Shown piece after piece: positions 13,121 to 25,353 of a stretch of DNA of 64,000 nucleotides; within the stretch, counting starts at the first letter, position 1; each line of letters starts with the position of its first letter. This DNA is from Cinnamomum chago. Lineage: Eukaryota; Streptophyta; Magnoliopsida; Laurales; Lauraceae. Made by a program: the position numbers and the translations under genes. The stretch covers positions 40,845,501 through 40,909,500 of the forward strand of contig CP142461.1 in assembly GCA_038049695.1 (NCBI GenBank), in the 5' to 3' direction. The notes under the pieces were generated by a model. It had not been told where the DNA came from. It did not search any database and worked only from the letters and a program-made list of their open reading frames with translations.

Positions 13121-13720
13121 TGAAGTCTCAGCAACCAAACTAAGCTCAACGTATGAGAGGAACTTAGAGATGGAAGTTGGGAGTTGCAATGGGCTGGAGG
13201 TAGTTGGGAGTTCTTCTTGGGAAGGGGGCTGGAGGTTTTCTCGGGAATGGGGTTAGCTTAGGTTTAGGGTTTTGCAAGAGTTAAGAGAGGTTTTATAGTT
13301 TTTAGTGAGGGTGGTTAATTACTTGATTAGCCTTAGGGTTTAGTGGAATTAGGGTTAGGGTTTGAGGGTAGGCTGGTCATTAGGTTAGGAAACTTCTAGA
13401 AGAGCACCCTTACACTAACCCACACTAATTAACTTAATTAAACTTAACTAAGGACCCACCTTCACTAATAGCCTAGGATTAACTCATACACCTAACTAAT
13501 CTAGTCTACCCAAAAATCTTAGGAGATCTAACTAGTCAATCTACTTAGCCCCTAATTAGCACAAATAATTAGTAATTAGCCAAGATTAGCAAAGATTAGT
13601 AGTAATTAGCAAAGATTAGTAGTAATTAGCATAGTTAACCAATAATTAGCATAAATTAGAATTTATTAGTCTATAAAATAGCAATTAGAGGGCCCACCAA
13701 GGGCGGGACCTCACATAAAG

Positions 13721-14200
13721 TGTTGGTGATTTAGTCATCTTCAAACTTGTAGATATGCTTAGATTAGGTGATTTAGGGCTTAAGGTGTGGATTAGGATTT
13801 GTGAATTTAGGGTTTGAAATTAGAATTTAGAGATTAAGGGCTCAGATTTAGGTATAGAGTGATTAGGATTATACTACATTCAAGGAGGGAGGGAGATTGC
13901 TTTATTTAGGGTTATTTGGTGTAAGAGATAGATTAACCACGAGAGGACCGACAACAAGAAGCTCGATCCGCACAAAGAGGATCTCGAGCTCTGGAGAGAA
14001 AAAAGATGTTGAAAGAGAACGGCGCGAAGATGATCTTGTACTCTCAATCACCAAGGTTTTGTGACATGGAGTGATTATAAGGTTTAGACGTGGGGCAATT
14101 ATTTATTAGATATATAGGGGACAAGTCATACGCATTTAAATCTCTAGTAATTTCAAAATCAACATGGGCCTACCGCCCCATATTATTTATGTGCAGGTCC
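13721..14200. other. Non-genic segment between two LTR insertions
   Basis: AT-rich sequence with TTAGGGTTTAG-like words and a short purine-rich block (13935-14035). No gene or repeat end could be assigned. It continues on the far side of B1 as 17802-17958, so E1 and B1 both inserted into this older host segment. Confidence 0.4.
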
Positions 14201-14495
14201 ACCACTGATCGACACTTATAACTGCAACGCTTAACTGCATGACTACGGTGTCGTCAAGTAGTAAAGAACTAAAGAGTCCGGATTATCGATCCCACGGAGA
14301 GAGGATGGAAGAAGCAATGAATCCAATTAAAAGAGAATTGAACTAAGATATAACCAATATAGAAATTGAAGTGAACAATTAAAACTACTAAACTATGTGT
14401 GAAAAAATGGAATTAAACTAATTAAAATGCGAAACAAAACTAAAATAACAACTAAACTGAAAGTCCTTGGGATCCTAACCCTAGAGGGGAGGGGA

Positions 14496-14517
14496 GGGGG
14501 GGGGGGGGGGGGGGGGG
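14496..14517. repeat. 22-base G homopolymer in C1
   Basis: Follows CTAGAGGGGAGGGGA near the LTR tip, so it looks like expansion of a G-rich motif native to the element. The corresponding C2 end is missing. Confidence 0.9.
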
Positions 14518-14749
14518 TGAATAGGGTGTGCTACAAGTATGACCAATTAAGACCAAATTTAATTTTACTAATATCAACTAGTCACATGTGATGATAAACA
14601 ATCAAAATGCGGAAGCTAATAAAACAATCACCACAAAAGCAAGCACCACAACACAAAGGTTTATAGTGGTTCGGCCTCAATGCCTACGTCCACTACCGGC
14701 TTGTGATCTAATCACCCCACCGGATTTCCACTATTTATGCTTTTTACCA

Positions 14750-14970
14750 GGCTAAGCAATAACCCTTACAATGTTGTTTTTCTAGGCTAAACAATAACCT
14801 CTCAATGTGCTTTTCTAGGCTAAGCAATAACCTTTACAAAATGCTTTTCTTAGGCCAAGCAATAACCTTACAAGATGCTTTTCTTAGGCTAAGCAATAAC
14901 CTTTACACAATGCTTTTCTTAGGCTAAGCAATAACCTTTACACAATGCTTTTCTTAGGCTAAGCAATAAC
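14750..14970. repeat. Short tandem repeat in C1 (about 42 bp)
   Basis: Roughly seven units built around TTTTCT(TA)GGCTAAGCAATAACC. The inverted C2 copy has only about four related units (19350-19480), so copy number differs between the two LTRs. Confidence 0.75.
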
Positions 14971-15798
14971 CTTTACAAATAAAGATTTCTCTAAGAAAGT
15001 GTCTTCACAAAAGATCACTCTAAGAGATACAAATTAAGCTCAATGAAAATGCCTCTTAAATAGGCTAATATGAAAGTGAATAACAAACTCACACAAACAC
15101 TAAATGAATGCAAATGTGTATGCTCATGATGTGTGTGTGTGATAACTTCAATCAAGTTTAAAAAGAAAGCTTATTCAAATGTATGCTCAAAGCATTTCAA
15201 AGTTTAAGGCACATAAAAGATTTGATTGAAGTTTAATGCAAATCACATGTATGTAAAACAACTTGTTAATGATATAAAAATCAAAGAATCACAAGTTGTA
15301 TGAAAATGACTAACTTAGAACATGTGATGCATGTGCAATGTTGTTTTCAAAACCAAATTGATTTAACTAAAGTTTAAATGAATGAAAACAACAAATTAGG
15401 TTTCAATCAAGACAAAGAATCATGCTTTAAAGGAAATCAAAGACTTTGGCCAAGCATGATTAAGAAAGGTTTAGAAACAACTTGGATTGAAACCAAGGTG
15501 AAGAATCCAATCTTAATTAGATCAAAGATTAGGAGAAGCATGGATTCAACACATCATAGTTATTATGCTAAATATCAATTACTAATAATTTAAACAAAGC
15601 ACATAACTATGATTAAGAGAGGTAGAGCTTACTTAGAGATTTAACTTCATTAATCCAAGCTTTAGCTCACCAAATGACTCTTTGGTCTCTCTTAGTTCAT
15701 CCCCTTTGTCTTATCTCCAAATGCCTCAAAGAAGGCTTAAAAATCTCTAACTTTTGGCAAAGGAAAGAACTCATTTTATAGTCAAAAAATGCCCAACG

Positions 15799-15960
15799 GT
15801 TAGTCCTCGGTCGACCTGCACACAGGCCTCGGTCGACCGAGATCACAACGGTAAAAAAAGTGACCGTTGGAGCTCCAGGGACCCAATCAACCAGCAGTGT
15901 CGCCGGTCGACCGGGACCCCTGGGCCGGTCGACCGGCGACACTGCTGGCCGACCCCCTGG
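15799..15960. repeat. Palindrome cluster in C1 (CCGGTCGACCGG type)
   Basis: Four or five copies such as CTCGGTCGACCGAG and GCCGGTCGACCGGC within 160 bp, immediately upstream of the C1 TATA box. Confidence 0.8.
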
Positions 15961-17963
15961 GGCCAAAATTCCCAATAATTCATATTTCAAAGTTATTTCT
16001 TAGGGAAACTTTTGGCCACTAAATCAAGCTTGAAAAACATGTTTTAAAACATTCTAAGAGTTTTAAAAACATGAAACACACAAAGCCAAAAAAAGATTCG
16101 AAACTTTAAAAACAAAGGCTAGCTTGATTTCTAAAAACTCTTTTAAAAAACAAATGCATCCAAGATTTAAAAGCAAAACATGCATAAAACAAGATTTCTT
16201 CAAGTCTAAAACCAATGCATGTAAAAATCAAGATTTCAAGATATTTTAAATCAATGCAAGTGTGTGTAAATCAAATGATGCTAAAGTGAAAATGCATCCA
16301 TCAAATTGCAAATACAAAATTCCTAACATAAACTACTCTAACTAAAAATCTAAAATCTAAAATTAATAAAATCTAACAAACTTCACTAAATTAGTGGATG
16401 AATGGTAGTAGAAATTGAAGCTTTAAAGTGAAGATGTGGTGTGAAATGTATAGGATTTTAAAACAAACTATATGAAATGTGTATCTAACAATCTAAAAGT
16501 GAAAATAACAAATTAAATAAAGATTAAAGTTTAAAACAATCAAGATAAGAGATTAGGCAATCCAAAATCCATTAAGCATGTAATTAATCCAACGAATACA
16601 TGTTCTAATTCAACTCCCAAATCTACAATCCAATTAGCAATCTCTTGCTTAATTGGATTGGATGATATAGCAATGAAGATTAAAGTAAAGAAAATCAAAA
16701 GCCACGGTCCTAGATCATCATCTAGCCATTTTAACAATAATTCACCAAAATCAAGCTACAAAAGATCAAAGATAAGGGCTCTAGAACATGCTATGTGAGA
16801 GAACTTAATCTAATTACAAAGCATCACTTGAGATTATCCAAGCATTAAGTGTAGAGATAGAACATGAGAAATGAGAGAGATTATCACGACTAAATCGAAA
16901 GTCCACTAATCAATAAAGGCACAAGTAGTGAATTTAAACTAAAACATGCATGGAATTGAATTAATCACATTACTTAGCTTTAAAAGGAGAGTCTAATCCA
17001 AGAGCTTTAGCCACTAAATGTCAAGAAAGAGCTCTAAATCTTCATTAATGATATTTAATTACACACTCTCTCTCTAAATTAGTTACAATAAGCTCCTAAT
17101 TACAATCTAAAACTTAAAATAAAATTGGAAAAAGACTAATTTGCCAACAGATCTTCACTACATTCCAATTTATAGAAACATTGAGGACATTTGATTGGCT
17201 CATTTCTTTTCACAATGATTGCTTCCATTTGATTGGTTGCAACTTAGAGGCTTTTGATTTGCTCATTTGCTTTCACATGGATTGCTTCAATTTGATTGGT
17301 TGCAACAAACTTTCTTTCCAAAAGGATATGTGCTTTTTTTATTTTTGTGGTCTTTTTATTTTGGAGGCATTTGATTGGTTCATATCCTTTCACATGGATT
17401 TGTGCCATGGCTTTGTTGGGGTTTCATACACACCCAAGCTCTAACCAATACACAAATCAATCATTTGTTTTAGAAAATGACTTCTTTTATCCTTATAGGC
17501 ATCTCCTCTTATTTTAAAATTCTTCAAGTCTTTCTAAGATTTCTTCACATAACTTCTTCATTGAAATATCTTCTTGATGCCTTGAGACACTAGCCAGAAG
17601 GTTATGGTAGTCGCGGGGTCCACCTACACAAGAGAAATTACATAAAAATGCGCTATAAATAATCAGATTTATGCATGATAATCCATTAATGTGATAAAAT
17701 GATAGAATCTCCATATAAAGTAAATGATATGCACATGAGATGCTGATAAAATTCAGACTAATGAGGGGTAAAATATGCAATATTTAACACTCATCAACCA
17801 CTAACACTATTGCTGCCACTATCGGAAAGGAGACCTGATCGACGATTGAAATCTGTGCTGGAGGGGACAATGGGGTCGGGCGGGAAGACGAGGTAGGGTC
17901 TTGGTATCGACACGTTTGTTGATTTCATGAAAATGGGGTTTGAATAAAATCAGGAGAAGTTCT

Positions 17964-19655
17964 TGTTAGGAATTTTGTATATTGCAATTTGATGGATGCA
18001 TTATTATATTAGCATCATTTGAATTTACACACTTGCATTGATTTAGAAAATCTTGAAATCTTAGTTTATACATGCATTGTTTTTAAGACTTGTAAAAATA
18101 TAGTTTTGTGCATGTTTTGTTATTTAAACTTGGATGCAATTAGTTTTTGAGTTTTTTTTTAATCAAGCAAGCCATTGGTTTTAAAGTTTCAAATCTTTTT
18201 TGGCTTTTTATGTTTCATGTTTTAAAACCCTTAAAATGATTTAAAACATATTTTCAAGCTTGATTTAGTGGCCCAAAAGTTCCCTCAAGAAAATACTTTG
18301 AAAAATGTAAAATTAGGGAATTTTGGTCCCAGGCCCAGGTCGACCCGCAGTGGGCCAGGTCGACCGGCTTAACAGTTGACCAGGTCGACCGACCAAACAG
18401 GGGACCAGGTCGACTGGGGAAAGGCCAGGTCGACCGGGAAAGAGCCGTTGGCTCCTGTCAAATGGCAGTTTTATGACCGTTGTGAAGGCCAAGTCGACCC
18501 AGGGGTCATGAGGTCGACCGAGGACTAGCCGTTGGGCAGTTTTGGGCTATAAAATGAAGTTCATTCCTTTACCAAAGTTAGAGGATTTTAAGTCTTCCTT
18601 GAGGTGTTTGGAGACTAGACAAAGGGGATGAACTAAAAGAGACCAAGGGGTCATTTGGAGAGCTAAAGCTTGGATTAATGAAGTTAAATCTCTAAGTAAG
18701 CTTTACCTTTCTTAATCATATGTTATATGCTTTGTTTAAATTATTGGTAAACGAATTTTAGCATTATAACTATGATGTGTTGAATCCATTCTTCTCTTAA
18801 TCTTTGATCTAATTAAGATTGGATTCTTCACTTTGATTTCAATCCAAGTTGTTTTAAAATCTTCCTTAATCATGCTTAGCTAAAATCTTTGATTTCTTTT
18901 AAAGCATGATTCATTTTCTTGGTTGAATCTTTATTTGTTGTTTTCATTCATTTAAACCTTAGTTAAATTTATTTGGTTTTGAAAACAACATTACACATGC
19001 ATCACATGTTAGGTTAATTAATTTCATACAACTTGGTAGTCTTTGATTTTCATATCATTAACAAGTTTGTATTTATACATATGATTTGCATTATACTTCA
19101 ACCAAATCTTTTATGTGCCTTAAACTTTGAAATGCTTTGAGCATATATTGATTGAGCTTAGTTTTTAAACTTGATTGAAGTTATCACACACACACATCAT
19201 GAGCATACACATTTGTATTCATATAGTGTTTGTGTGAGTTGGTTTTTCAATTTCATATTCGCCTATTTTAGAGGCATTGTAATTGAGCTTTAATTGTATC
19301 TCTTTGAGTGTTTGTTTAGACACTTCTTTAAGAGAAATCATTTTCTTGTAAAGGTTATTGCTTAGCCTAAGAAAAACATTGTGTAAAGGTTATTGCTTAG
19401 CCTAGAAAAGCTTCTTGTAAAGGTTGTTGTTTAGCCTAGAAAAACAACATTGTAAAGGTTATTGCTTAGCCTATTGAAAAGCATAGATAGTGGAAATCTG
19501 GTGGGGTGATTAGATCACAAGCCGGTAGTGGACGTAGGCATTGAGGCCGAACCACTATAAACCTTTGTGTTATGGTGTATGCTTGTGGTGATTTCTTTTG
19601 TTAGCTTCCACATCTTGTTTGGTAAATCATCACTTGTGACTTGTTTATTTTAAAA
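17964..19655 (+). mobile_element. Solo LTR C2, inverted relative of C1 (3' end unclear)
   Basis: Begins TGTTAGGAATTTTGTATATT and is similar along its length to the reverse complement of C1, including the GTGGTTCGG-type block (19530-19555) and the AAGGTTATTGCTTAGCCTA repeats. Similarity stops at about 19645, roughly 120 bp short of the C1 terminus, and no copy of the upstream GTTCT is found, so the right end is lost or rearranged at the junction with the LINE that follows. TATAAAATGAAG lies near 18549. Confidence 0.7.
18330..18520. repeat. Palindrome cluster in C2 (CAGGTCGACCGG type)
   Basis: Seven copies of a C(C/A)AGGTCGACC(G/C) word within 190 bp, ending about 30 bp before the TATA box. 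Several are only half-palindromic compared with C1, so the array has diverged in sequence but not in position. Confidence 0.8.
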
Positions 19656-22489
19656 GGCCTGTTAAGGGAACTCTGGATTTTACCTGCCCACTATGTATAG
19701 TGTGTGTTCGGCCTTGCCTAGACAGATATGTCTTTACCATTCCCAATAATCCACCCTATATGATCATTGATAAGATTAATTGCATTCACAAAACCACTCC
19801 AAAATTAGAAATTTTCCGAATTAAAATTTGCCTCCTAAAGAGACTTCTTGGGGCAATATTTAACCTTGATTATCTTGGTGCATAATAAATTTTCATTAGT
19901 TATGCATCTCCAAGCAGTTTTGGCTAGTAAGGCTATATTATTCTCTTTGGATTTTCTAATACCAAGACCCCATTCCTCGATGGGTTTGCATAACTCATTC
20001 CATCTTATAGTATGGAACTTCTTTTTGTCAATCCCTTCTCTCGACCAGAATTTTTTCATTATCTTATCCAAACAATCCAAAGTCTTATTAGGTAACCAAA
20101 GAGCCAACATATAGTTAAAGAAGAAAAGAAAGATTTAACTAAGGTGTTCGTTCTAGCTTGAGATAAAATATTGGCTTGCCAAGACTGTATTTTTTTCTTA
20201 GTTTTTGTTATAAAAAGTCAAAGTAAAGAATTTTAGTTCTCTAAAAAAGAATAGGACTTCTTAGATATTTTTCAGTCTCATTCATAATTCTGACGCCTAA
20301 AATAGAAGTGAGCATTTCACATCAAGGCTGACATTATTCTTTGCTAAAACATGATGTTGATTTATTGAAGTAAACCAACTAACCAGAAATAATACAATAG
20401 TTATCAATAATATCTTTTAATCACTCTTAGTGAGCATTTCCCTTATTGAGGCATTACAAAAAAATAAAACAGTCATCAGCAAAAACTAAGCGTGAGACAC
20501 TAGGAGCACTCCTGTGAATTCTAATCCCATTGATTCTACCTTCGTCTTCTGCTTTAGCAAGAAGTAAAGAGAAGATCTCCGCAGCCATAATAAAAAGATA
20601 TGGAGATAATGGATCTCCTTGTTTTATGCCACACAAAGGACTAAAATTCCCAAAAGGAGACCCATTTAAAAGGATGGAGTAATACACAAAAGAGACACAT
20701 TCTTTTACTAGAGAAATAAATTTATTATGAAAACCTAAAGAAGCCAACACTTCTTCCAAGAAATCCCATTCTAACCTATCATAGGCTTTGGCCATGTCTA
20801 ACTTAAGAGCCAACGATTTATTTTTCGAGGAATGTAGAGCTTCATTGACCACCATATAATTGTCCGTTATTATTCTACCTTTAACAAAAGCACTTTGGTA
20901 AGGACTAATAACTTTATCAAGGAGATCTCTAAGTTTGTTAGCTATAACTTTAGAAATAATCTTATAGCCCACATTAGATAAGCTTATATGTCTAAAGTCA
21001 TGCGCATTTTGCGGCTTATTCTTCTTAGGAATGAGGACAATAAAAGTTTCGTTAATTTTTTGAAGAGAAAAGCCAACTCTAAATTATTTTGAACAAGGGA
21101 ACAATATCTTTGCCAATGTCCCCCACATATGTTGATGAAAAATAATAGGATAGCCATTGGGACCTGGAGCTTTAGGAGTACCTAGCTGAAAAGTAGCAAC
21201 TTTGACTTCCTCCAAGGAAGAAAGAAATAGAAATTAGTTTATCATTTTCTTCATCATTTAAATAGGTTTGATGACATATTTGATAGTTGATAGATCTGTA
21301 TCTCCATTAGTAGCCATTATCTTAGATAGGTGAGCACATAGTTCATGTCACGCTCCCGAACCCGGATCCCTGCAGTGGTCTGACCTTGAGGACGCGAATT
21401 GATGAAGTAAGTGATAAATAATATTTCTCTTTAGGATCTGCGTGTGTGAGGAAGACATAATTTCCAACACATCAAAACATTTCGCAGAAGCTTACGTGGC
21501 GTTGCGATCCGGAGTCCATGGCCATCGAATTCCACATCACATTCAACCTATCATCATAAAGCTGTCATAGCAATGCTCAAACTCAGACTGGACAAACCAA
21601 GATAATAACATATACAGAGCTGACAATAACATGTTGATTATTTCCCAAGCATAGTTATAAATTAACAAGTGCATTAATTACAATCCCAAGGGAAAAGGCT
21701 AATGAAAGCTGTACAAAATAACAAACTAAGAACAAATACTACCCAGGTGTGTAACATAACTCCGGAGTCGAGCCCGACATCTATATGACATCACTGACAC
21801 AACAAACCTGCAAAACTCGTTGCTCTACAGCCATCTGCACACGTACTAGCTTAAGACGAGAACTTGCTACCTAAAGCACCAAAGTATAGTACATGAGACA
21901 CGATGGTCTGGCAGGTAATCAATTTATGTACGAGCATATACAAAATTAAAGTTTAAAAGAGACAATTTTAAAATAATTTACTAAATTTAAAACAAATACG
22001 TGACTAAGAAACATTTCGAAGAAACGAAAGTCCATGAACGATAAACGAAACAAAACTGGCATGCATACATATAATATCATGATTAGTAAATTCACAAGAG
22101 CCCTTCCTTTCTCCATCATACAAGATGACAAGAGCAAGCAAGACAAAGCAAAAAGAATCCCATGCTACACGAGGTAGACGGGGTCTGTCCTGGGAACCGG
22201 AGCAAAGTGAAGATGTGTATATAGATATACGACTAATCTGCAGATAGTCTATATATTTAAGGATCCCCGGACAAGTAGATCAGACTGAAGGGGCAATTCA
22301 AGCTTAGTGGTATTCACCTAAATTCATGAATGCACAAAACAAGTGAAACATATACAAGACAGATAAAAAATAGGGGAAAATCACTTATCAAAACAAAGCT
22401 AAGCAGAACATAACAGAGATAGCATAAGCTATGAACATATCGAAACATAAGAAGTGATTCCCTATTTGGTTCTTGAAATAATCCAAAAC

Positions 22490-22690
22490 AAAGCTGATAC
22501 TTGTAAGTCAAAACAAGTGCAAACCAATACCCGAAACAAAACTGATACTTATTAGTCAAAATGAGTGCAAACCGATACCTGAAACAAAATTGATACTTAT
22601 TAATCAAAACGAGTGCAAACCAATACCTGAAACAAAACTGATACATAAAAGTCAAATCAAGTGCAAACTGATACCGAAAACAAAACTGAT
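22490..22690. repeat. 48-bp tandem repeat in E2, about 4 copies
   Basis: Units contain AAACAAAACTGATACTTATT and AGTGCAAACC. The minus-strand open frame across it merely repeats a YQFCFRYWFALVL-like peptide. Confidence 0.85.
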
Positions 22691-22949
22691 ACTTTCCGCA
22701 TCAACCCTAAGGTTTTCAAAATAGACTCCTCAAGCATATGCTAAGGCCCATCATTTGATCATTGTGTAATTGAAACCCAAATGTTGACATTAAAAGTGGA
22801 TGGGTGCCCCTAAAGCTAAACACCATTTCAGATTTTCAAATGCACAATATCAAGCTAAAAGCCCCTCAACATATTATGGTTTTCATTCCTACAAAAATCC
22901 TTCAAAAACCCATTTTTTCTTCGCTTAATCAACCACAAGTCAGAACTCG

Positions 22950-23100
22950 GGCTTGATAACCATCCGCTCGAGCGGACTGGCCTAAAGGCTTGCTCGCTCG
23001 AGCGGACCTAAGCTCGCTTGAGTGGGCAAAGTCCCTGGCCAGCGCCTCGCCAGACAGAGGCCTGGCTCGCTTGAGCGGGCAAGGCTACTGCCTGCTCGTT
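22950..23100. repeat. Palindrome cluster in E2 (CGCTCGAGCG type)
   Basis: Two perfect CCGCTCGAGCGG-like copies and two or three with one or two changes (CGCTTGAGCGGG) within 150 bp, about 0.9-1.05 kb downstream of the TATA-like box on the minus strand. Confidence 0.8.
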
Positions 23101-25321
23101 CAATGCAGGAAAATTCTGCCCCTTTTTACATGTATTTGTTTCCCTTTTTCCTCCATTCACTTCCAGAACCTGCAAAGAATCCTCCTAAGGACATTTCCAT
23201 CCCTTCCTTCACATCTTAATCATCCCATAGCTCCAAACAACCTCCATTTCAAATCAATTCACATTCCTAAACTCCTCCATTTCTCCAAAATCAACGATCA
23301 TCCAACACCCTATACAAGCAAGTAATTTTAGACAAAAACAGAATCAAACTTAGATAAATAGAGGATTTTCATAAAAATACAAAAAACATATGCATGCAAG
23401 TTAAAAATAGAATTCAAAACTAATCAACCTTATTGATATAAACACAAGTGCAAAACTAGTAAAGGAAATCAAACATTTGCACACAAATAATTTCCATACT
23501 TAATATGCCTTAGGACAACTAAAGAGATCACTTGCCTTTGTCTTCAAATGGACCAAAACACACTCCCAAAACACCTCCCAGTTGCTGGAACACTCAGCTA
23601 CAAAAGCCCCAAAATCCCATCTTAGAACACCCAAAAAAGAGAAAATGAGAAGGAATGGAAATGGGGGCTTGCATGCATGACAAAGAGACGCCCCAAAGGT
23701 TTCCTAATCATAATCTAGAAGGTGAGAACCTCTCCTTACCTGTAGATGACCTGATTAGCAAGAAAACAGTGAAGGAAGAGGGCTGCCCAGCTTTGTTTTG
23801 CATAAAAATGGCATGTGTAGGGAGCTAAAGGGGTGGGGAAGAGAATGGAGAAATCAAGCCTTCAATTTGGTAGAGTTTGGTGGGGATTTGGGAGAGAAAG
23901 TGGCCAAAGAGAAGAGGAGAAGGAGCTCAGCTGGCAGCTCTGCACTCAGTCACGTTTGTGGTAGAAAAAATGGAGAAGAAATTAAAGAAAGAAGATGGGC
24001 TTATAAAAGTTGTTGATAATGGGGCCCACAACTTAAAACTCTTTATGTGCTTAGAACTGGGCTTTCTGGGCCTCGGATGGACTTGATGAAGACTAAAATG
24101 ATCCTCATAAAATCTAATTTTCAAAAAGTATACTTTTGACATGGTTCAAAATTTTCGAAATTTGGGCTCAGATTTCAATGTGAAAAGGTTGTTTTGCCCA
24201 TAGGGCTGAAAAACTGATTTTATGGGCTTCGAATGGATCGGTGTGAAGATAAAAGTTGTTGGGGCCAATTTGACCTATCAAAAGAAACCAAATTTGAAAA
24301 TTTTTCAAAATCAAGAACAATCCCCCCCACGCTAACACGTGCACCCCAAGGCGTCCCCAGACTGCCAGACTGGGTTCAACGGCTCTCAAAATTCCCCAAA
24401 GTTACAGAAAACTATTCTAAACCACAAACCAACTCGATTAGGCTCAAAACTCACTTAGAGAACTAACCCAAAGCTAAAAACACACTAATCGTGAAAATTA
24501 GGAGTCGGGGTCTTACAGTTCATTACATATTGCTTCTTTATTCCTCAACCAAGAGCCCTTAGAACTTATAAGCAATTTTATTTTGTTTTGCTTTATTTTA
24601 TTTATTGTACTGGCATTGAAAATCTTGGTATTTTTGTCCCCCTCCTTTAACCACAATTCTCTTGATTTTTGCTTCCAAAGATCCTTTTCCCGATAAAGAA
24701 ATTCCTCTAGATTTTCATTGAGCTCAATTTCCTGAGATATAGTATTCTCATCTGGAGTTAAATTTTCTAACTCATCCTTAGTGTTCTAAATCATAGTTTC
24801 AACTTTCCCAAAACTAACTTTATTGCATCTAGTAAGATATTTTCCTAACTAGAAGAGAGGTTTACATAGATTTTCATTATCTATCTTATCCATGTTCCCC
24901 CATCTTTTTTTAAGAACATTTTCACATTCTTCATCTCTAAACCACATACTATGGAGTCTAAAAGGATGAGGGAGTGTTTGTTTATTTATTCTTTCAAGGA
25001 ATATGATTGGGGAGTGATCAGAACTACCCGCTGTTAAGGTAAAGAAAGATCCCTATGGAAACTTCATTCTCCAATTAATGTTACCTATAGCCTTATCCAA
25101 TCTTTCCTTAACATGAGCCAAACCTTTTCTTTTATTAGACCAAGTGAAAGACGTGCCATTATATTAAAGGGCTTCCATAAAATTAAGGCACAAACCAGCG
25201 TTTTATGGCTTGATTTTTGCCAGCCCATTTTCCAGATTTTTTAAAATCCCCTGAATCATTCATTGTCCTCCAATATTTTCACCAATTTCATACAGTTTAT
25301 CCCAAAATTCCCTTTTTTCCG

Positions 25322-25322
<1 letters not shown>

Positions 25323-25352
<30 letters not shown>
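25323..25352. repeat. 30-base G homopolymer
   Basis: Interrupts the remains of the LINE endonuclease region. Confidence 0.9.

Positions 25353-25353
<1 letters not shown>

Larger units (their letters stand above)
9654..13715 (-). mobile_element. Solo LTR E1, long-LTR Ty3/Gypsy type (4062 bp)
   Basis: The element begins TGTAACGCCCC and ends CCTCACA (TG...CA) and is flanked by an exact 5-bp duplication TAAAG (9649-9653 and 13716-13720). It has no coding region and no direct repeat of its own ends, so it is one LTR rather than a two-LTR element. A TATAAAA at 13291-13297 on the minus strand, 420 bp from the minus-strand start TGTGAGGTCCCGCCC, sets the orientation. A CAGCAG/GAAGAA-rich stretch occupies 12420-13120, and a cluster of CCGG-type palindromes occupies 11690-12060. 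The length and TGT-A-C-CCC ends are like long-LTR Gypsy lineages (Del/Tekay or Tat/Retand); the lineage is inferred. The intact duplication suggests a moderate or young age. Confidence 0.8.
14458..16328 (-). mobile_element. Solo LTR C1 nested in B1 (1871 bp)
   Basis: Bounded by TGAAAGTCC and CCTAACA with an exact 5-bp duplication TAAAC (14453-14457 and 16329-16333). Read on the minus strand it starts TGTTAGGAATTTTG. TATAAAATGA lies at 15771-15780 with a cluster of SalI-type palindromes (GGTCGACC core) just upstream at 15799-15960. A repeated word AGGCTAAGCAATAACCTT occurs about seven times at 14750-14970. It is noncoding. The GTGGTTCGGCCTCAATGCC / CTACGTCCAC block at 14670-14690 recurs in C2. 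Family assignment (possibly Ty1/Copia) is uncertain. Confidence 0.8.
14206..17796 (-). mobile_element. Solo LTR B1 (TGATRAGTG family), interrupted by C1
   Basis: Starts TGATCGACACTTATAACTGC and ends TTAACACTCATCA, with a perfect 5-bp duplication ACCAC (14201-14205 and 17797-17801). On the minus strand it begins TGATGAGTGTTAAATATTGC. Removing the nested C1 and its extra 5 bp leaves about 1715 bp, close to the 1818 bp of the related B2 at 39083. Both copies share a GTAGTA...GATCCCAC(G/T)GA block near the 3' end and a TATAAAT box about 630-750 bp from the start. No coding sequence is present, so it is a single LTR of an unassigned lineage. Confidence 0.75.
21346..24517 (-). mobile_element. Solo LTR E2 inside the LINE (3172 bp)
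   Basis: Begins TGTCACGCTCCCGAACCC and ends GGGGTCTTACA, flanked by a perfect 5-bp duplication GTTCA (21341-21345 and 24518-24522). LINE sequence resumes on both sides. Read on the minus strand it starts TGTAAGACCCCGAC and is visibly related to E4 over its first 400 bp (shared GGGCAAAACA...CTTTTCACA and CAACTTT blocks). A TATA-like TTTTATAAG lies near 24003. It is noncoding, and no direct end repeat is present. Ty3/Gypsy long-LTR type is inferred. Confidence 0.85.

Noticed and set aside
12415-13149. 244-codon open frame on the minus strand
   Set aside because: Leu/Ser/Phe/Cys-rich translation of the CAGCAG-rich stretch of E1; overlapping frames are equally open and no domain is visible.
14458-19655. 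Single giant foldback element
   Set aside because: The left arm has its own TAAAC duplication and LTR ends, so the arms are two separate LTR insertions.
22314-22655. 113-codon open frame on the minus strand
   Set aside because: Translation of the 48-bp tandem repeat in E2.
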